Counted from the stretch's first letter, positions 35,477 through 44,873 are shown. The stretch is DNA of 64,000 nucleotides from Planctomycetota bacterium (GCA_013112555.1 JABFGK010000002.1:496001-560000), one strand, 5' to 3'. Translations and numbers: made by a program. The notes: a model not told the origin generated them from the letters alone.

Positions 35477-38400
35477 TCAGAGCGGGATATCCATGCGGCA
35501 CGTCAGGCCTTCAGGGGCAAAGTCGACTTCCACGATCCCGCCGAGGTTGTAGCCGATGCCGCGTTCGATCAGCGACAGGCCGACCCCGCGTTTCGTCGGT
35601 GGTTCAGTCGGTGGTCCGCCGGCCTCGCTCCATTCCAGGTGGAGCCGTTTCTCGCCGCTGTTGGCAATGCATTGCCAGGTAATAGTAATGTGGCCGGTGC
35701 TGGTGCTGCTGGCCCCATGCTTGGCGGCATTGGTTGCCAGTTCATGGATTGCCATCGTGATCGGGATGATGACCCTGTGCGGCAGGACGACATGTTCGCC
35801 TTCAACGGTAATGCGATGCGGCCCCGTTTCCTCGTCATAGACCGACATCATTCGTTCGACCAGGTCGTGCAGATCGGCGCCCTCCCACCTCTGGATGGCC
35901 AGCGCCTCGTGTACGCGTGACAGGGCTGCGATCCGGCCTTCGAATATTCGGACAAAATCGTCAGTGGCCGTGGTTGAGTCGGCGGTCAGACGGCACAGTG
36001 ACAGGACGCTGGCCAACGTGTTCTTGACTCGGTGATCGAGTTCCTGGATCATGAGCCGCTCACGCTCGCGGGTATTTCGTATTTCCGTGACGTCTGTCAG
36101 AGCCAGGAGCAGAAGCGGGCGACGTGTGTCGTCACCGGGGATGGTTCGGCCGTTGACGAGGATGGTGCGCTCGCCCGCGGTCGGTAGCGTGCAACATACT
36201 TCGTAGTCGTTGAATTCGAATCCATCCTCCCGCAGGCGATCGAGCCGATCGCGCAGATCCGGGTCATCCCACAGCCCCCCTCCGACCTCAAAGAGATACC
36301 GTCCATGCGTCTGGTCCGGCTTGGCCTCGAATTCCATGCAGTACTGCTGATTCGTCGACCGAATCTTAAGCGAAGTCTCCACGATCAGCAGTGGCTGACG
36401 CAAGGCTTGGATGATGTCTTCGGCCAGCCGACGGGCGTTAGCGATCGCCTCCTCGCCGCGCTTCTGGGCAGTGACATCGAGAAAAGTAATGACCGCTCCC
36501 TCAATGACGTTGTCAAGTGAGCGGTAGGGCAGGACGCGCATGATAAAGATGCGCCCATCGCTCGTGCGCACTTCGCTGTCAGACCGGGTTAACGTCCGCA
36601 GGACGGTCCGGACATCCTCCACCAGGTGCTCGCCGATGATCTGATGCGTCAGATCGGTGATCGGTCGTCCAATGTCGGTCGAGATGAGATTGAAGATCTG
36701 TGTGACAGCCGGCGTATACCGCTTCACGCGCAGGTCATTATCCAGAAAGATGGTGGCAATCTCGGTGCTCTCCATCAGATGCTTGATGTCGCTGTGCGCC
36801 TTGGCCAGTTCGGCGACTTTTGCAGACAACTCTGAGTTGACCGTTTCGAGTTCTTCATTGACGGACTGGAGTTCCTCCTTCGACGTCTCAAGTTCCTCGT
36901 TCGTGGACTGCATTTCCTCGTTCATGGAGAGCAGTTCCTCGTTCGAAGACTTCAACTCTTCATTCGAGGTTTCCAGTTCCTCCACCATGGTCTGGAGGCT
37001 TTCGCGCGTGCTTCTCAGTTCCATCTCGAGTTGGCGAACGTCCGGGCTGTCGGACTCGTTCTCGGTGCCGAGTTTCTCGGGTTCGAGGGTGGCGGCCGAT
37101 GCATCGGGCAGCGCTTCGAAGACGATCAGAAGCATGCCGGGGTCCGAGCCCGGCTCAATGACTGGTTTAACGGTCACCCGGACGGAAACCGTGGAGCCGT
37201 TGGCCCTGAAGTGCAGTTGGTCGATGACGATCGGTTTGCTTGCCTTGCGCGCCTGGTGAAGGGCCGCCCGGAGTTTGAGGCGCAAGCCCGGCCGAGCCAT
37301 TTCAATCACGTTGACTTCGGGGCGTCCGGTGGGCGGTTCGAGATAGAGGCCGGTCCGACCGTGAAACCGCAGAATGTCGTCCTGCTCATTAACGAGAACC
37401 GCTGCCGGGCTGAAGTCAGACAGCAGGAGACGCTCAGTAACGGCTGAGAGTGTCTCTTCAAGCGTCACCTGCTGCCGGCGTGAAAGCGTGACACTGCGCG
37501 TTGGATCCCGGCCGGCAGCGAAGAGGGGAAAGTCAACGGTCGTCTGGCTGACAAACGTCTTGCGGGAGAAAATCCTGGCCCGGCGATCCACCTCGGCAAA
37601 GAGGTTTGAATAGCCGGAGATGTGCTCCGATGGGCCCAGGAAGAGAAAGCCGTTGGTGGTGAGGCCGTAGTGGAACAGCGGCAGCAGCCGGTTCTGAAGT
37701 TCGGAGTTCAGATAGATGAGGACATTGCGGCAACTGATCAGATCGAGCCTGGAAAACGGCGGGTTCGTCAGCAGGTTGTGCAGTGAGAAGATCAGCATTT
37801 CCCTGATCTGCTTGGTCACCCGGTATCCGCCCGCTTCCTGCGTGAAAAATCGGCGCAACCGATCGGGTGCCACGTCCGTTTCAATGCTCTCCGGGTAAAG
37901 GCCTGCCCTGGCAATGTCGAGATGAGCCTCATCAATGTCAGTGGCGAAAATTTGGACCGAAACACGTTTCTGGAGCCGGCTCATCTGCTCGGTCAGCAGC
38001 ATGGCAATGGAATAGGCTTCTTCGCCGGTGGCACACCCCGGTACCCAGACACGAATCGGCTGCTGGCCCTCCCGGCTGTCCACCAGGGCATTGATCACGA
38101 GTTCATTCAATCGGTCGAACAGGTCGGGATCACGGAAGAAGTGCGTGACGCCGATCATCAGGTCGCGCAGCAGGCTCGTCACTTCCTCCGGCTGGTTGCG
38201 CAGGTAGGTAACATAGTCTTCGTACCCGGTGATCTGCCGAAGTTGCATCCGGCGCTCGATGCGGCGGAGGACGGTGTTCCTCTTGTAATTCGTAAAGTCA
38301 TGCCCGGTCTCGTTGCACAGCAATCGGAAGATGGAGGTAATGTGTGATTCAGCAGTGTCGCCCTGGTGTTGCTGATCAATGCCGGCCGGGCTGGTTCGGT

Positions 38401-39127
38401 AGCGCAGATAGTCGATGAGTTGTTCCGGGAGCGCTTCCACCGGCAGCACAAAGTCCACCAGGCCGGTCGCAATGGCACTGTGCGGCATGCCGCTGTACTT
38501 GGCCGAATCCGGGCTCTGGGCCATGACGGTGCCGCCCGCCTCCTTGATCGCCCGAATGCCCAGCGTTCCGTCCGACCCGGTGCCGGACAGGATGATGCAG
38601 ATCGCATCATTTGTCTTGTCCTCAGCCAGTGATCTCAGAAAGACGTCAATCGTCCGCCCTCGCGCAGATCCGCCGTTGGTACAATGGAACACATCCTGCC
38701 TAACGGTCAGCGACACACCGGCCGGTGCGATATAGGCATGATTGGGCGCGATCAGCATGCCATCACCCGCCGCAACGACCGTCATCGACGTATCACGACC
38801 AAGGAGATCGACGGCATAACTGCGCTTGGTCGGATCGGTATGGAGGAGGATCACAAGCGCAAAGCCGCAGTCGGGAGGCAGGACTCCCAGGAACTTCTGC
38901 AGGGCTTCAAAGCCGCCGGCCGAAGCGCCGATGGCGACGACTGGGCAACGGTCAGACTGCTGCGCGGAGCCGGTCGGGGCAGCGCAATCCGGGGGCGGCT
39001 CCGATTCCGGTGATGTGCGCGTCTCCTGATCAGGATCGCACGACACGGGACCGGGTGGGTGCCGTGAGGTCGGCTGGGAGTCGGCCTGATTGTCGGCGTT
39101 CTGATGCATCTTGCCGGTCATGATCAC
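35477..39127 (-). CDS. CheB-CheR-PAS hybrid with HWE/HisKA_2 histidine kinase
   Basis: 1216 residues. (1) CheB methylesterase ~60-250: GASAGG (Ser), ILLHTDP (His), SGTGSDG (Asp), the catalytic triad. (2) CheR methyltransferase ~265-520: 'YKRNTVLRRIERRM', 'GVTHFFRDPDLF', 'VPGCATGEEAYSIAML', 'RNVLIYL'. (3) A PAS-like region (~590-680). (4) A long coiled coil of 'E.L...NEEL.S.NEE' heptads (~705-775). (5) PAS domains (~780-1000). (6) A HisKA_2-type kinase: phospho-His in 'QELDHRVKNTLASVLSL', ATP site 'AIHELATNAAKHGA'. Probably senses a signal through PAS and phosphorylates a separate receiver. No receptor or cheA/W genes adjacent. Confidence 0.93.
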   Translation of the reverse strand: MIMTGKMHQNADNQADSQPTSRHPPGPVSCDPDQETRTSPESEPPPDCAAPTGSAQQSDRCPVVAIGASAGGFEALQKFLGVLPPDCGFALVILLHTDPTKRSYAVDLLGRDTSMTVVAAGDGMLIAPNHAYIAPAGVSLTVRQDVFHCTNGGSARGRTIDVFLRSLAEDKTNDAICIILSGTGSDGTLGIRAIKEAGGTVMAQSPDSAKYSGMPHSAIATGLVDFVLPVEALPEQLIDYLRYRTSPAGIDQQHQGDTAESHITSIFRLLCNETGHDFTNYKRNTVLRRIERRMQLRQITGYEDYVTYLRNQPEEVTSLLRDLMIGVTHFFRDPDLFDRLNELVINALVDSREGQQPIRVWVPGCATGEEAYSIAMLLTEQMSRLQKRVSVQIFATDIDEAHLDIARAGLYPESIETDVAPDRLRRFFTQEAGGYRVTKQIREMLIFSLHNLLTNPPFSRLDLISCRNVLIYLNSELQNRLLPLFHYGLTTNGFLFLGPSEHISGYSNLFAEVDRRARIFSRKTFVSQTTVDFPLFAAGRDPTRSVTLSRRQQVTLEETLSAVTERLLLSDFSPAAVLVNEQDDILRFHGRTGLYLEPPTGRPEVNVIEMARPGLRLKLRAALHQARKASKPIVIDQLHFRANGSTVSVRVTVKPVIEPGSDPGMLLIVFEALPDASAATLEPEKLGTENESDSPDVRQLEMELRSTRESLQTMVEELETSNEELKSSNEELLSMNEEMQSTNEELETSKEELQSVNEELETVNSELSAKVAELAKAHSDIKHLMESTEIATIFLDNDLRVKRYTPAVTQIFNLISTDIGRPITDLTHQIIGEHLVEDVRTVLRTLTRSDSEVRTSDGRIFIMRVLPYRSLDNVIEGAVITFLDVTAQKRGEEAIANARRLAEDIIQALRQPLLIVETSLKIRSTNQQYCMEFEAKPDQTHGRYLFEVGGGLWDDPDLRDRLDRLREDGFEFNDYEVCCTLPTAGERTILVNGRTIPGDDTRRPLLLLALTDVTEIRNTRERERLMIQELDHRVKNTLASVLSLCRLTADSTTATDDFVRIFEGRIAALSRVHEALAIQRWEGADLHDLVERMMSVYDEETGPHRITVEGEHVVLPHRVIIPITMAIHELATNAAKHGASSTSTGHITITWQCIANSGEKRLHLEWSEAGGPPTEPPTKRGVGLSLIERGIGYNLGGIVEVDFAPEGLTCRMDIPL

Positions 39128-39803
39128 ATCCTCATTCCGGATGCAAGCCAGCCCAGTGCTGTGGGGTCGGACTCATGCCGCCACGGAATGTGTGGGCCGA
39201 TCCCTCATGCCTGTGGTGCCAGTGCTCGGCTGTCTGCGTGTAATAATAGCCACGGTAGTCGGGCTACTCGTCCGGACAGTTCCAATGGAACGTCTCGCTG
39301 TCAGGGCTCGAACCCGTCCCGACCTTCCCGGCTCTCCCCGAGCATCGTCCACTCACCCACGCGACCGGCCGATTTGCACACCCCTGCAAAAACGAGATGA
39401 CCCGACGATGATGGTTCACCGTCGGGCCCGTCTCATCTTTCACCCTTTCCCCACGCGGCCCTCGCGCTGCCAGCCGATCGCCGGCCGACATACCTCACCA
39501 CAACCCAATCCAATCCAATCCGATTTAACCTGATCTGATCAACTCACCGGAGGAGACAAAGCACGCTCCGCCGAGCCCGAAGTCATCGTCATGCATCACC
39601 CACGCGAATCACCCCGGCCTCAACGCTGCGTGTGCCGACCGGAGACGTCCCTCTCCTTCTCTGACTCGGGACGTCCGCCGAACGGCCCATCAGCGTTGAG
39701 GCTGATGCGATTCACCCGCCCGATTGCTATCCTGTCCCACCCACTGCAGTGTGTTGATTCTGATCCGAAGAACGATCGCGAAAACGTGGTGCCGCCCCAC
39801 AGA
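39128..39803. other. Long intergenic region between csrA and hybrid kinase
   Basis: About 680 bases without a convincing gene. It holds a terminator-like hairpin (39388-39438), runs of AATCC-type short repeats near 39505-39525 (CAATCCAATCCAATCCG), and CACCGGAGGAGAC near 39544, which has no start codon in place. The upstream part should contain the hybrid kinase promoter. Confidence 0.5.
39388..39438 (-). terminator. Rho-independent terminator, minus strand
   Basis: Stem CCCGACG/CGTCGGG extended by AGATGA/TCATCT across an asymmetric internal loop, followed on the minus strand by GTTTTTG. It lies downstream of csrA (same strand), though 370 bases past its stop, so it may end a longer csrA 3' region or an unseen small RNA. 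Confidence 0.6.
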
Positions 39804-40046
39804 CTACTGGCCGGCCCGAGGGGCCCCCTGGGTACCCGTCCGACCAATCTTGGCCACCACCGGCGACGGCCCTTCCTGCAGAATCTGATCTGCAACTTCA
39901 CGCCGATGGACAGCAATGTCGCGCGGGAACTCGAAGGCAACCCGAACGCGATCTCCCTTAATCCCGGAGATCTTGACAATCCCAATGGGATTGCGCGGAT
40001 CGCCGATGACGACTTCCTCACCCTCCCGACGCGTTATGACTAGCAT
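39804..40046 (-). CDS. csrA: Carbon storage regulator CsrA
   Basis: 80 residues from the ATG at 40046 (MLVITRREGEEVVIGD). An RNA-binding translational regulator that recognises GGA motifs in leaders as a dimer. Core strands are visible: 'LVITRREGEEVVIG', 'IGIVKISGIKGDRVRVAFEFPRDIAVHRREV', including the RNA-contact 'VHRREV'. The C-terminal ~18 residues (GPSPVVAKIGRTGTQGAPRAGQ) are a tail beyond the usual ~61-65 residues. The fliW or flagellar genes that often accompany csrA are absent here. Confidence 0.93.
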   Translation of the reverse strand: MLVITRREGEEVVIGDPRNPIGIVKISGIKGDRVRVAFEFPRDIAVHRREVADQILQEGPSPVVAKIGRTGTQGAPRAGQ

Positions 40047-40379
40047 CGCCAGGACCTCCTGTCCCATCTCCTCTGGCCGGGTGACGTTCCAGGCTCAAAC
40101 AAAAAAGTGTCCCACCGAGCCCGGTGCCTCTCCGTGCAGTATCAGGATACTCGATAGATCGCCGATGCCAACCCAAAACCCGTCGTTTTTCTGAAAGAAC
40201 CGTCCAGGCAACCACCCTGCAGCAAGATGCAGAAAGGACGCACACAGCGAATCAGGTCGATCCACACGCACTTCGGGCCCGTTCTGGCTCGCCCATCACC
40301 GCCCACTTATCATCGTTCAACCATGTCTGAGAACGTGTGACCAATGATGCCGACCCGAAACCGACACAACCTCCCGCAA

Positions 40380-41234
40380 ATGGCATTGGCCATCGAACTC
40401 TCCGGCCGAGCCGGCTCCGTGGCCCTCGGCCGTATCGAGCCGGGGCGTCAGAGCCCCATCACCACCCAGACTGAGCACATACGGAAGCGGACTCGCCATA
40501 GCGACGATCTGATGCCGGCCATCCAGCGACTGTTCGATGCCTCGAACCTCGATACAGGCCACCTGGATCACATTTACGTCTCGATCGGCCCGGGCGGCTT
40601 CACCGGGCTCCGTGTCGCGACTGCCACCGCGAAAATGCTCGCCTATGCCCTTTCGTGCACGGTATTTGCCATTCCAACGGCAGAGGTGATCGCAGCAGCA
40701 ACACCCGGCAGATCTGTGACTCACAGTGACCGCCAAGCCACTCACCAGGAGCCGGTGCGGCCGAGCATTCTGGCAGTCTGTCTGGCTCGGAAACGCGGGC
40801 ACTACTGGACGCAGTGCTTCTGCCATGGGCCGACAGCGCCTGGATCACCTGACGGAGGCTGGCAGCCGATCGTCACCGAGGAAGGTAAGATCCTCAACAT
40901 CGATCAGATTGCCTCCCTTGAGGGCCTGACAGACCTGGCCATCGACATGCTGCCGGCAGCCGACCCGCCACCACAGACAACCTGTCGACACTGGGACACG
41001 CTGGAGGCCAAGGATGATCAGGCACTGGCCAGGCGCTGTGCTGACATCGACGACACAATCGTGATTCACCGAGCCCAGCCCACGGCTCACCATTGCTGGC
41101 TGCTTGGTCGCCTCATCGCCGGCAGCGCCCGTGCCGATACCTATCAGGTGAACCCACAGCAGTTGATTCCGCTCTATCCCCGCGAGCCGGAGGCTGTCAC
41201 GCTCTGGCAGAAGCGGAAGCAGGACACGAACTGA
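40380..41234 (+). CDS. tsaB: tRNA threonylcarbamoyladenosine biosynthesis protein TsaB
   Basis: 284 residues from the ATG at 40380 (MALAIELSGRAGSVAL), the usual family N terminus; an ATG at 40344 is also in frame. TsaB is the non-catalytic ASKHA partner of TsaD in t6A37 formation on tRNA. Diagnostic is 'YVSIGPGGFTGLRVATATAKMLAYAL' and the preceding 'LMPAIQRLF'. The C-terminal half is longer than in E. coli and less conserved. It lacks a good ribosome site at either start. tsaD and tsaE are not in the window. Confidence 0.9.
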   Translation: MALAIELSGRAGSVALGRIEPGRQSPITTQTEHIRKRTRHSDDLMPAIQRLFDASNLDTGHLDHIYVSIGPGGFTGLRVATATAKMLAYALSCTVFAIPTAEVIAAATPGRSVTHSDRQATHQEPVRPSILAVCLARKRGHYWTQCFCHGPTAPGSPDGGWQPIVTEEGKILNIDQIASLEGLTDLAIDMLPAADPPPQTTCRHWDTLEAKDDQALARRCADIDDTIVIHRAQPTAHHCWLLGRLIAGSARADTYQVNPQQLIPLYPREPEAVTLWQKRKQDTN

Positions 41235-41311
41235 GCAGCAACGTCCGGGAATGCGGCGGCCGCAAGACCCCCTATTTTAACATCGCATCAGAGTCGCCAT
41301 AATTCTATCTT

Positions 41312-41332
41312 CGCAAAGTGGGCCACTTTGCG
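41312..41332. promoter_or_regulatory. Perfect nine-base palindrome
   Basis: CGCAAAGTG - GGC - CACTTTGCG, about 80 bases past the tsaB stop and ~140 bases before the promoter-like region of the response regulator. No U-run follows, so an operator or RNA hairpin is as likely as a terminator. Confidence 0.5.
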
Positions 41333-41469
41333 CCTGGTATGGACAGGATGCTGCAGAACAGTGCAGTAATACCGTCCGATATCCCGAATGAAGTACACAA
41401 GTCTCTACGGTGCACGACACCAATTAAGTTTCCCCCACCGTGAGCCGATAGGTGCCAGCGGGTGTGAAG

Positions 41470-41502
41470 TTGGGCGATTTACGATGCTCACATAATCTGA
41501 GC
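41470..41502 (+). promoter_or_regulatory. Candidate sigma70-type promoter with overlapping dyad
   Basis: TTGGGC (41470-41475), 17-base spacer, TAATCT (41493-41498). The dyad GCTCA..TGAGC (41486-41502) spans the -10 box, and GCAATAT is repeated directly afterwards (41501-41507 and 41510-41516). It would drive the response regulator gene starting at 41574. Confidence 0.4.
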
Positions 41503-41573
41503 AATATAGGCAATATGCTGAGCGGTCAAACTGTCCTGTTTGGCGATTCAGCCCTGGGGGATTCGAGGTTGTC

Positions 41574-42164
41574 GTGAGTAACAAAAGTGAGTTTGCAGAA
41601 AAGCAGGTGTTCACGACGGGCGAGGCCGCCCAGATCTGCAAGGTCAGCCAGCAGACGATTATCCGCTGCTTTGACAGTGGGCGCCTCAACGGATTCCGCG
41701 TGCCCGGTTCACGCTTTCGGCGAATCCCGCGTTCCGAACTCGTCCGCTTCATGCGCGATAACGAGATCCCGCTCGATACGCTGATGCGTGGCCGCAAGCG
41801 GCTGCTCGTCGTTGATGACGATGAACAGATCATCGAACTCTTTGTCGATGTGCTGGCACGCGACGACCGATTCGAAGTCCAGACCGCCACCACCGGGTAT
41901 GACGCGGGCCTACTGACCGAATCGTTCAAGCCCCATCTCATCATCCTCGACTACATGCTGCCCGACATCAACGGCAACATTGTGTGCCAGCGCGTCAGGG
42001 AGAACGAGGAACTGACTGATACACGCGTCATCATCGTGTCCGGCGTTATTAATCAGGATGAGATTGAGTCACTGCTGACCGCAGGCGCCGACGACTTCGT
42101 CAAGAAGCCGTTCAATATCGATGAACTGATGAACAAGATCTGCGACTTGCTCGAGGTCTCCTAG
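41574..42164 (+). CDS. Receiver protein with N-terminal excisionase-like helix-turn-helix
   Basis: 196 residues from a GTG (41574) with GAGG upstream. Residues ~10-65 are a MerR/excisionase-type DNA-binding domain: 'VFTTGEAAQICKVSQQTIIRCFDSGRLNGFRVPGSRFRRIPRSEL', typical of helix-turn-helix 17. Residues ~75-195 are a CheY-like receiver: acidic pocket VVDDDE, phospho-Asp in 'LIILDYMLPD', Thr/Ser in 'VIIVSG', Lys in 'FVKKPF'. Reverse order to most response regulators. Probably a phosphorylation-controlled transcription factor; its kinase is not adjacent, and it precedes the lipid A cluster. Confidence 0.9.
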   Translation: MSNKSEFAEKQVFTTGEAAQICKVSQQTIIRCFDSGRLNGFRVPGSRFRRIPRSELVRFMRDNEIPLDTLMRGRKRLLVVDDDEQIIELFVDVLARDDRFEVQTATTGYDAGLLTESFKPHLIILDYMLPDINGNIVCQRVRENEELTDTRVIIVSGVINQDEIESLLTAGADDFVKKPFNIDELMNKICDLLEVS

Positions 42165-42758
42165 TTTCACGCCCTCCCCTGGCGGCACGACCGCAGGCCC
42201 CTGTCTCGAATCATCTGGTACCAGCAGTACCAGCCACTGGCATGCGCAATCTCGTACCGCTTATCTGCGCCGGACTCACTGTCACCGTACTACCTGCGGT
42301 CTCTGCATCGATCCCCATCCCGGCGCTTCGCCATATGGGCAATGCCGGATTCGGGCGATGGCATCACTTCCATTCTACTGCATCCCCTTGATTCGCAAGG
42401 CCTCTATGGGCCTGCTTCCTCTTTTTCAGATGTGCGAATCGCCAAATAGCGTCTGCAGGCGCAGAGTGAGTGCCGATCAGCCAGAATAAACAGATGTACC
42501 CACAGCAGAGGCCGCGAAAAAGGACCGGGGCTGCAATCTGCCCGGTGATTGGCGGAGTTTCGGACTGTCTAGCCCGACCTGCACGTCCGGCTATCATGGA
42601 AGCGACCTCACTCTGGTCGTGTCGATAGTGGTGCGACCGTGGCAACGCCGGCCCAAAACCGGCATAACACACTAAAAAACAACAAGTTACACAAATCAAG
42701 CCGGCCAGTGTCATGAGGACAGGTTGGCCGAGGACGACTGGAAAAGGTGGATACAGAC
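42165..42758. other. Intergenic region before the lipid A cluster
   Basis: About 590 bases. A 116-codon minus-strand frame (42364-42714) has a composition unlike neighbouring genes and no ribosome site; I do not call it. A short secretable reading frame is listed separately (42242-42391). AT-rich sequence near 42665-42695 (ACACTAAAAAACAACAAG) could hold the cluster promoter. Confidence 0.4.
42242..42391 (+). CDS. Possible small exported peptide
   Basis: 49 codons: MRNLVPLICAGLTVTVLPAV, then SASIPIPALRHMGNAG and FGRWHHFHSTASP. The first 22 residues resemble a signal peptide with cleavage after SAS. There is no ribosome binding site and no neighbour that supports a role, so this may be chance. 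Confidence 0.2.
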   Translation: MRNLVPLICAGLTVTVLPAVSASIPIPALRHMGNAGFGRWHHFHSTASP

Positions 42759-43379
42759 ATGCGCAACATCACTCACGGGCGGGTAACGGCATTCGGACTC
42801 ATCAGCGTGTGCATCGTGATGAGCCTGACCTCATTGATTCATGCGACGCGCACCATTGAGGCACCCCAGGCTGCCCCGACCCCTGTTGCGGTCGTCGATT
42901 GGCTGCGGGTGACCGAGAGCCTCAACAGTTGGACGGAAGCGAAGGCAGCACTCAACAGCGAGCGCCAGTCACTTGAGCAGGAATTGGATCAGAAACTGGT
43001 CGAGATTGAGAACCTGAGTGATCAACTCCAGGTTCTCTCGAGAGGCACCCCGACCTACGACGAGACGGCCAGGCAGTTTGGCGAGATGAGTGCTCAGTTC
43101 CAGGGCTGGAAAGAGTTCCACAATCAGCGACTCGTCGCGAAAGAGCTGATAGAGCAAATCAAGGTATACAACAGCATTTGCGATGCAGCCCAGGCGGTGG
43201 CAGACCAGGAAGGCTACTGGCTGGTTCTCTGGGATGATTCGGCCAGCAAGACGGCCAATCTCGATCAGCAGCAGCTCGAGGATGCAGCCCAGATGATCAG
43301 CACGCGCATGGTGCTGTATGCTGCCGGCGCGAAGGTCGATATCACGCAGAAGGTGGTTGATTACCTGAACAGCCAATAA
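42759..43379 (+). CDS. skp: OmpH/Skp-family periplasmic chaperone
   Basis: 206 residues from the ATG at 42759 (a GTG at 42747 is in frame). Signal or anchor: 'FGLISVCIVMSLTSLIHATRT'. Next comes the OmpH start 'VAVVDWLRVTESLNSWTEAKAALNSERQSLEQELDQKLVEIENLSDQL', then a long alpha-helical hairpin and a return strand 'AVADQEGYWLVLWDD...AAGAKVDITQKVVDYLN'. Skp holds unfolded outer-membrane proteins for the Bam complex. First gene of the cluster with lpxD, lpxC/fabZ and lpxA; bamA is not seen here. Confidence 0.87.
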   Translation: MRNITHGRVTAFGLISVCIVMSLTSLIHATRTIEAPQAAPTPVAVVDWLRVTESLNSWTEAKAALNSERQSLEQELDQKLVEIENLSDQLQVLSRGTPTYDETARQFGEMSAQFQGWKEFHNQRLVAKELIEQIKVYNSICDAAQAVADQEGYWLVLWDDSASKTANLDQQQLEDAAQMISTRMVLYAAGAKVDITQKVVDYLNSQ

Positions 43380-43560
43380 GGACGGTTCGGGCTGTGGCCG
43401 CCTGAGTCCCTCCCCCCCCGACCCACCAACCGATCCCAGTCCCTCAAACTGAAGCGACGCCCTCGTCTGCCTCAGACGGTGACCCAACCCTGATTTGGGC
43501 CGACAGTGAAAGCCTGCATTCAGCCAGGCCAATACACTGTGTGCAGGAAGGAAGACCCCC

Positions 43561-44643
43561 GTGCCTCAACGCCCGTGCCTCCAGTTTCGTGCTGATGAAC
43601 TTGCCGACCGACTATCGGCTCGGCTTGTCGGCGCCGGCGAAGTCGAGGTCCGAGGGCTGAACACCCTCGAACAATCAGGCCCCGGCGACATGACGTTCAT
43701 CGGGTCCGACAAGCACGCCAAACTCTGGGCAGAGTCACAGGCCGCAGCCGCGGTCGTGACTGATGGTGTTGATATACCCCAGGTCGGGGACACACAGCAG
43801 GGGCAGGAAAAGCCACGGCGGGCATTGCTGTACGTCGAGAATGCGGACCTGGCAATGGCCGAGTTACTCGAACTCTTTACGGCGGCTGTGTCATCGTGCG
43901 AACCGGCCGGCATTCATCCAAGTGCCGTTGTCGATCCCTCGGCCCAAGTGGATCCCACCGTCTCGATCGGCCCGGGCGCTGCCATTGGCGCGGGCACGAC
44001 GATCGGGGCCGGCACGAGTATCGAAGCAAACGTGACGATCGGGCCTGAGTGTATCATCGGGGCCGACTGCACGATCCGTGCCGGTGCCGTGATTCGCGAG
44101 CGATGCACACTGGGCGATCGAGTCAGCCTCCACCCGAACGTCGTGATCGGGGCCGACGGATTCGGCTACCGGCCGGACGGCCAGGGTGGGCTCGTCAAGA
44201 TGCCGCACATCGGGACGGTGGTCATTGGAGACGATGTTGAACTCGGTGCCTGCACGACGGTCGATCGGGGCAAGTTCGGCCCGACGGAGATCGGCCCGCA
44301 CACGAAACTCGACAACCTGTGCCAGATCGGTCACAATGTCCGCATCGGCCGAGGGTGTGTCTGCGCAGCCATGACCGGCATTGCCGGCTCCACGGTGATC
44401 GGTGACTTCTGCCAGATCGGCGGCCAGGTCGGCATCGCCGACCATGTCGAGATCGGCTCGGGGGTCAAGATTGCTGCCCATTCAGCGGTCATCAGCAGCG
44501 TTGAGCCGGGCAAGATCATGGGTGGGGTGCCGGCCATGGAACTCAGGAAATTCTGGCGGGTGCATGCAAGCCTGCTCCGACTTCCGGACTTCATGAAGGC
44601 GGCCACTCGGCGGTTCGGCAGCGATCTCGGAAAAGACGGGTAA
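43561..44643 (+). CDS. lpxD: UDP-3-O-acylglucosamine N-acyltransferase LpxD
   Basis: 360 residues from a GTG preceded by AGGAAGGAAG. Third step of lipid A synthesis: adds the second hydroxyacyl chain to UDP-3-O-acyl-GlcN. An N-terminal uridine-binding domain (LNTLEQSGPGDMTFIGSDKHAKLW) is followed by a left-handed beta-helix of hexapeptides from ~residue 120 ('IHPSAVVDPSAQVDPTVSIGPGAAIGAGT'). Conserved 'GADGFGYRPDG..GLVKMPHIGTVVIGDDVELGACTTVDRG' and the catalytic-His region 'NLCQIGHNVRIGRG' are present. Length is normal (~340-360). Confidence 0.95.
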   Translation: MPQRPCLQFRADELADRLSARLVGAGEVEVRGLNTLEQSGPGDMTFIGSDKHAKLWAESQAAAAVVTDGVDIPQVGDTQQGQEKPRRALLYVENADLAMAELLELFTAAVSSCEPAGIHPSAVVDPSAQVDPTVSIGPGAAIGAGTTIGAGTSIEANVTIGPECIIGADCTIRAGAVIRERCTLGDRVSLHPNVVIGADGFGYRPDGQGGLVKMPHIGTVVIGDDVELGACTTVDRGKFGPTEIGPHTKLDNLCQIGHNVRIGRGCVCAAMTGIAGSTVIGDFCQIGGQVGIADHVEIGSGVKIAAHSAVISSVEPGKIMGGVPAMELRKFWRVHASLLRLPDFMKAATRRFGSDLGKDG

Positions 44644-44873
44644 TAGGCCGACACCGGGTCGAACACCGATTAAGCAGGTTTCCGGACCGTTATCGGGCAC
44701 CACGGGCTTTTATTCTCGGTACGGTTTCTATTTTGGGTGGATCAAACACGTTTGTTGGGCAACAATTGCCCGTTCATCTCAGCGGCTGTCCTGCGCGATC
44801 CCGACCCGGATCGGCATTCACTTCCGGACGGCCCTGGGGAGGGGTTCGGTCAGAGATAGAAACGCAGGAAGCG

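Noticed and set aside
42364..42714. 116-codon minus-strand frame
   Set aside because: Composition unlike the neighbours, no ribosome site, no family resemblance, and a position where the cluster promoter is expected.
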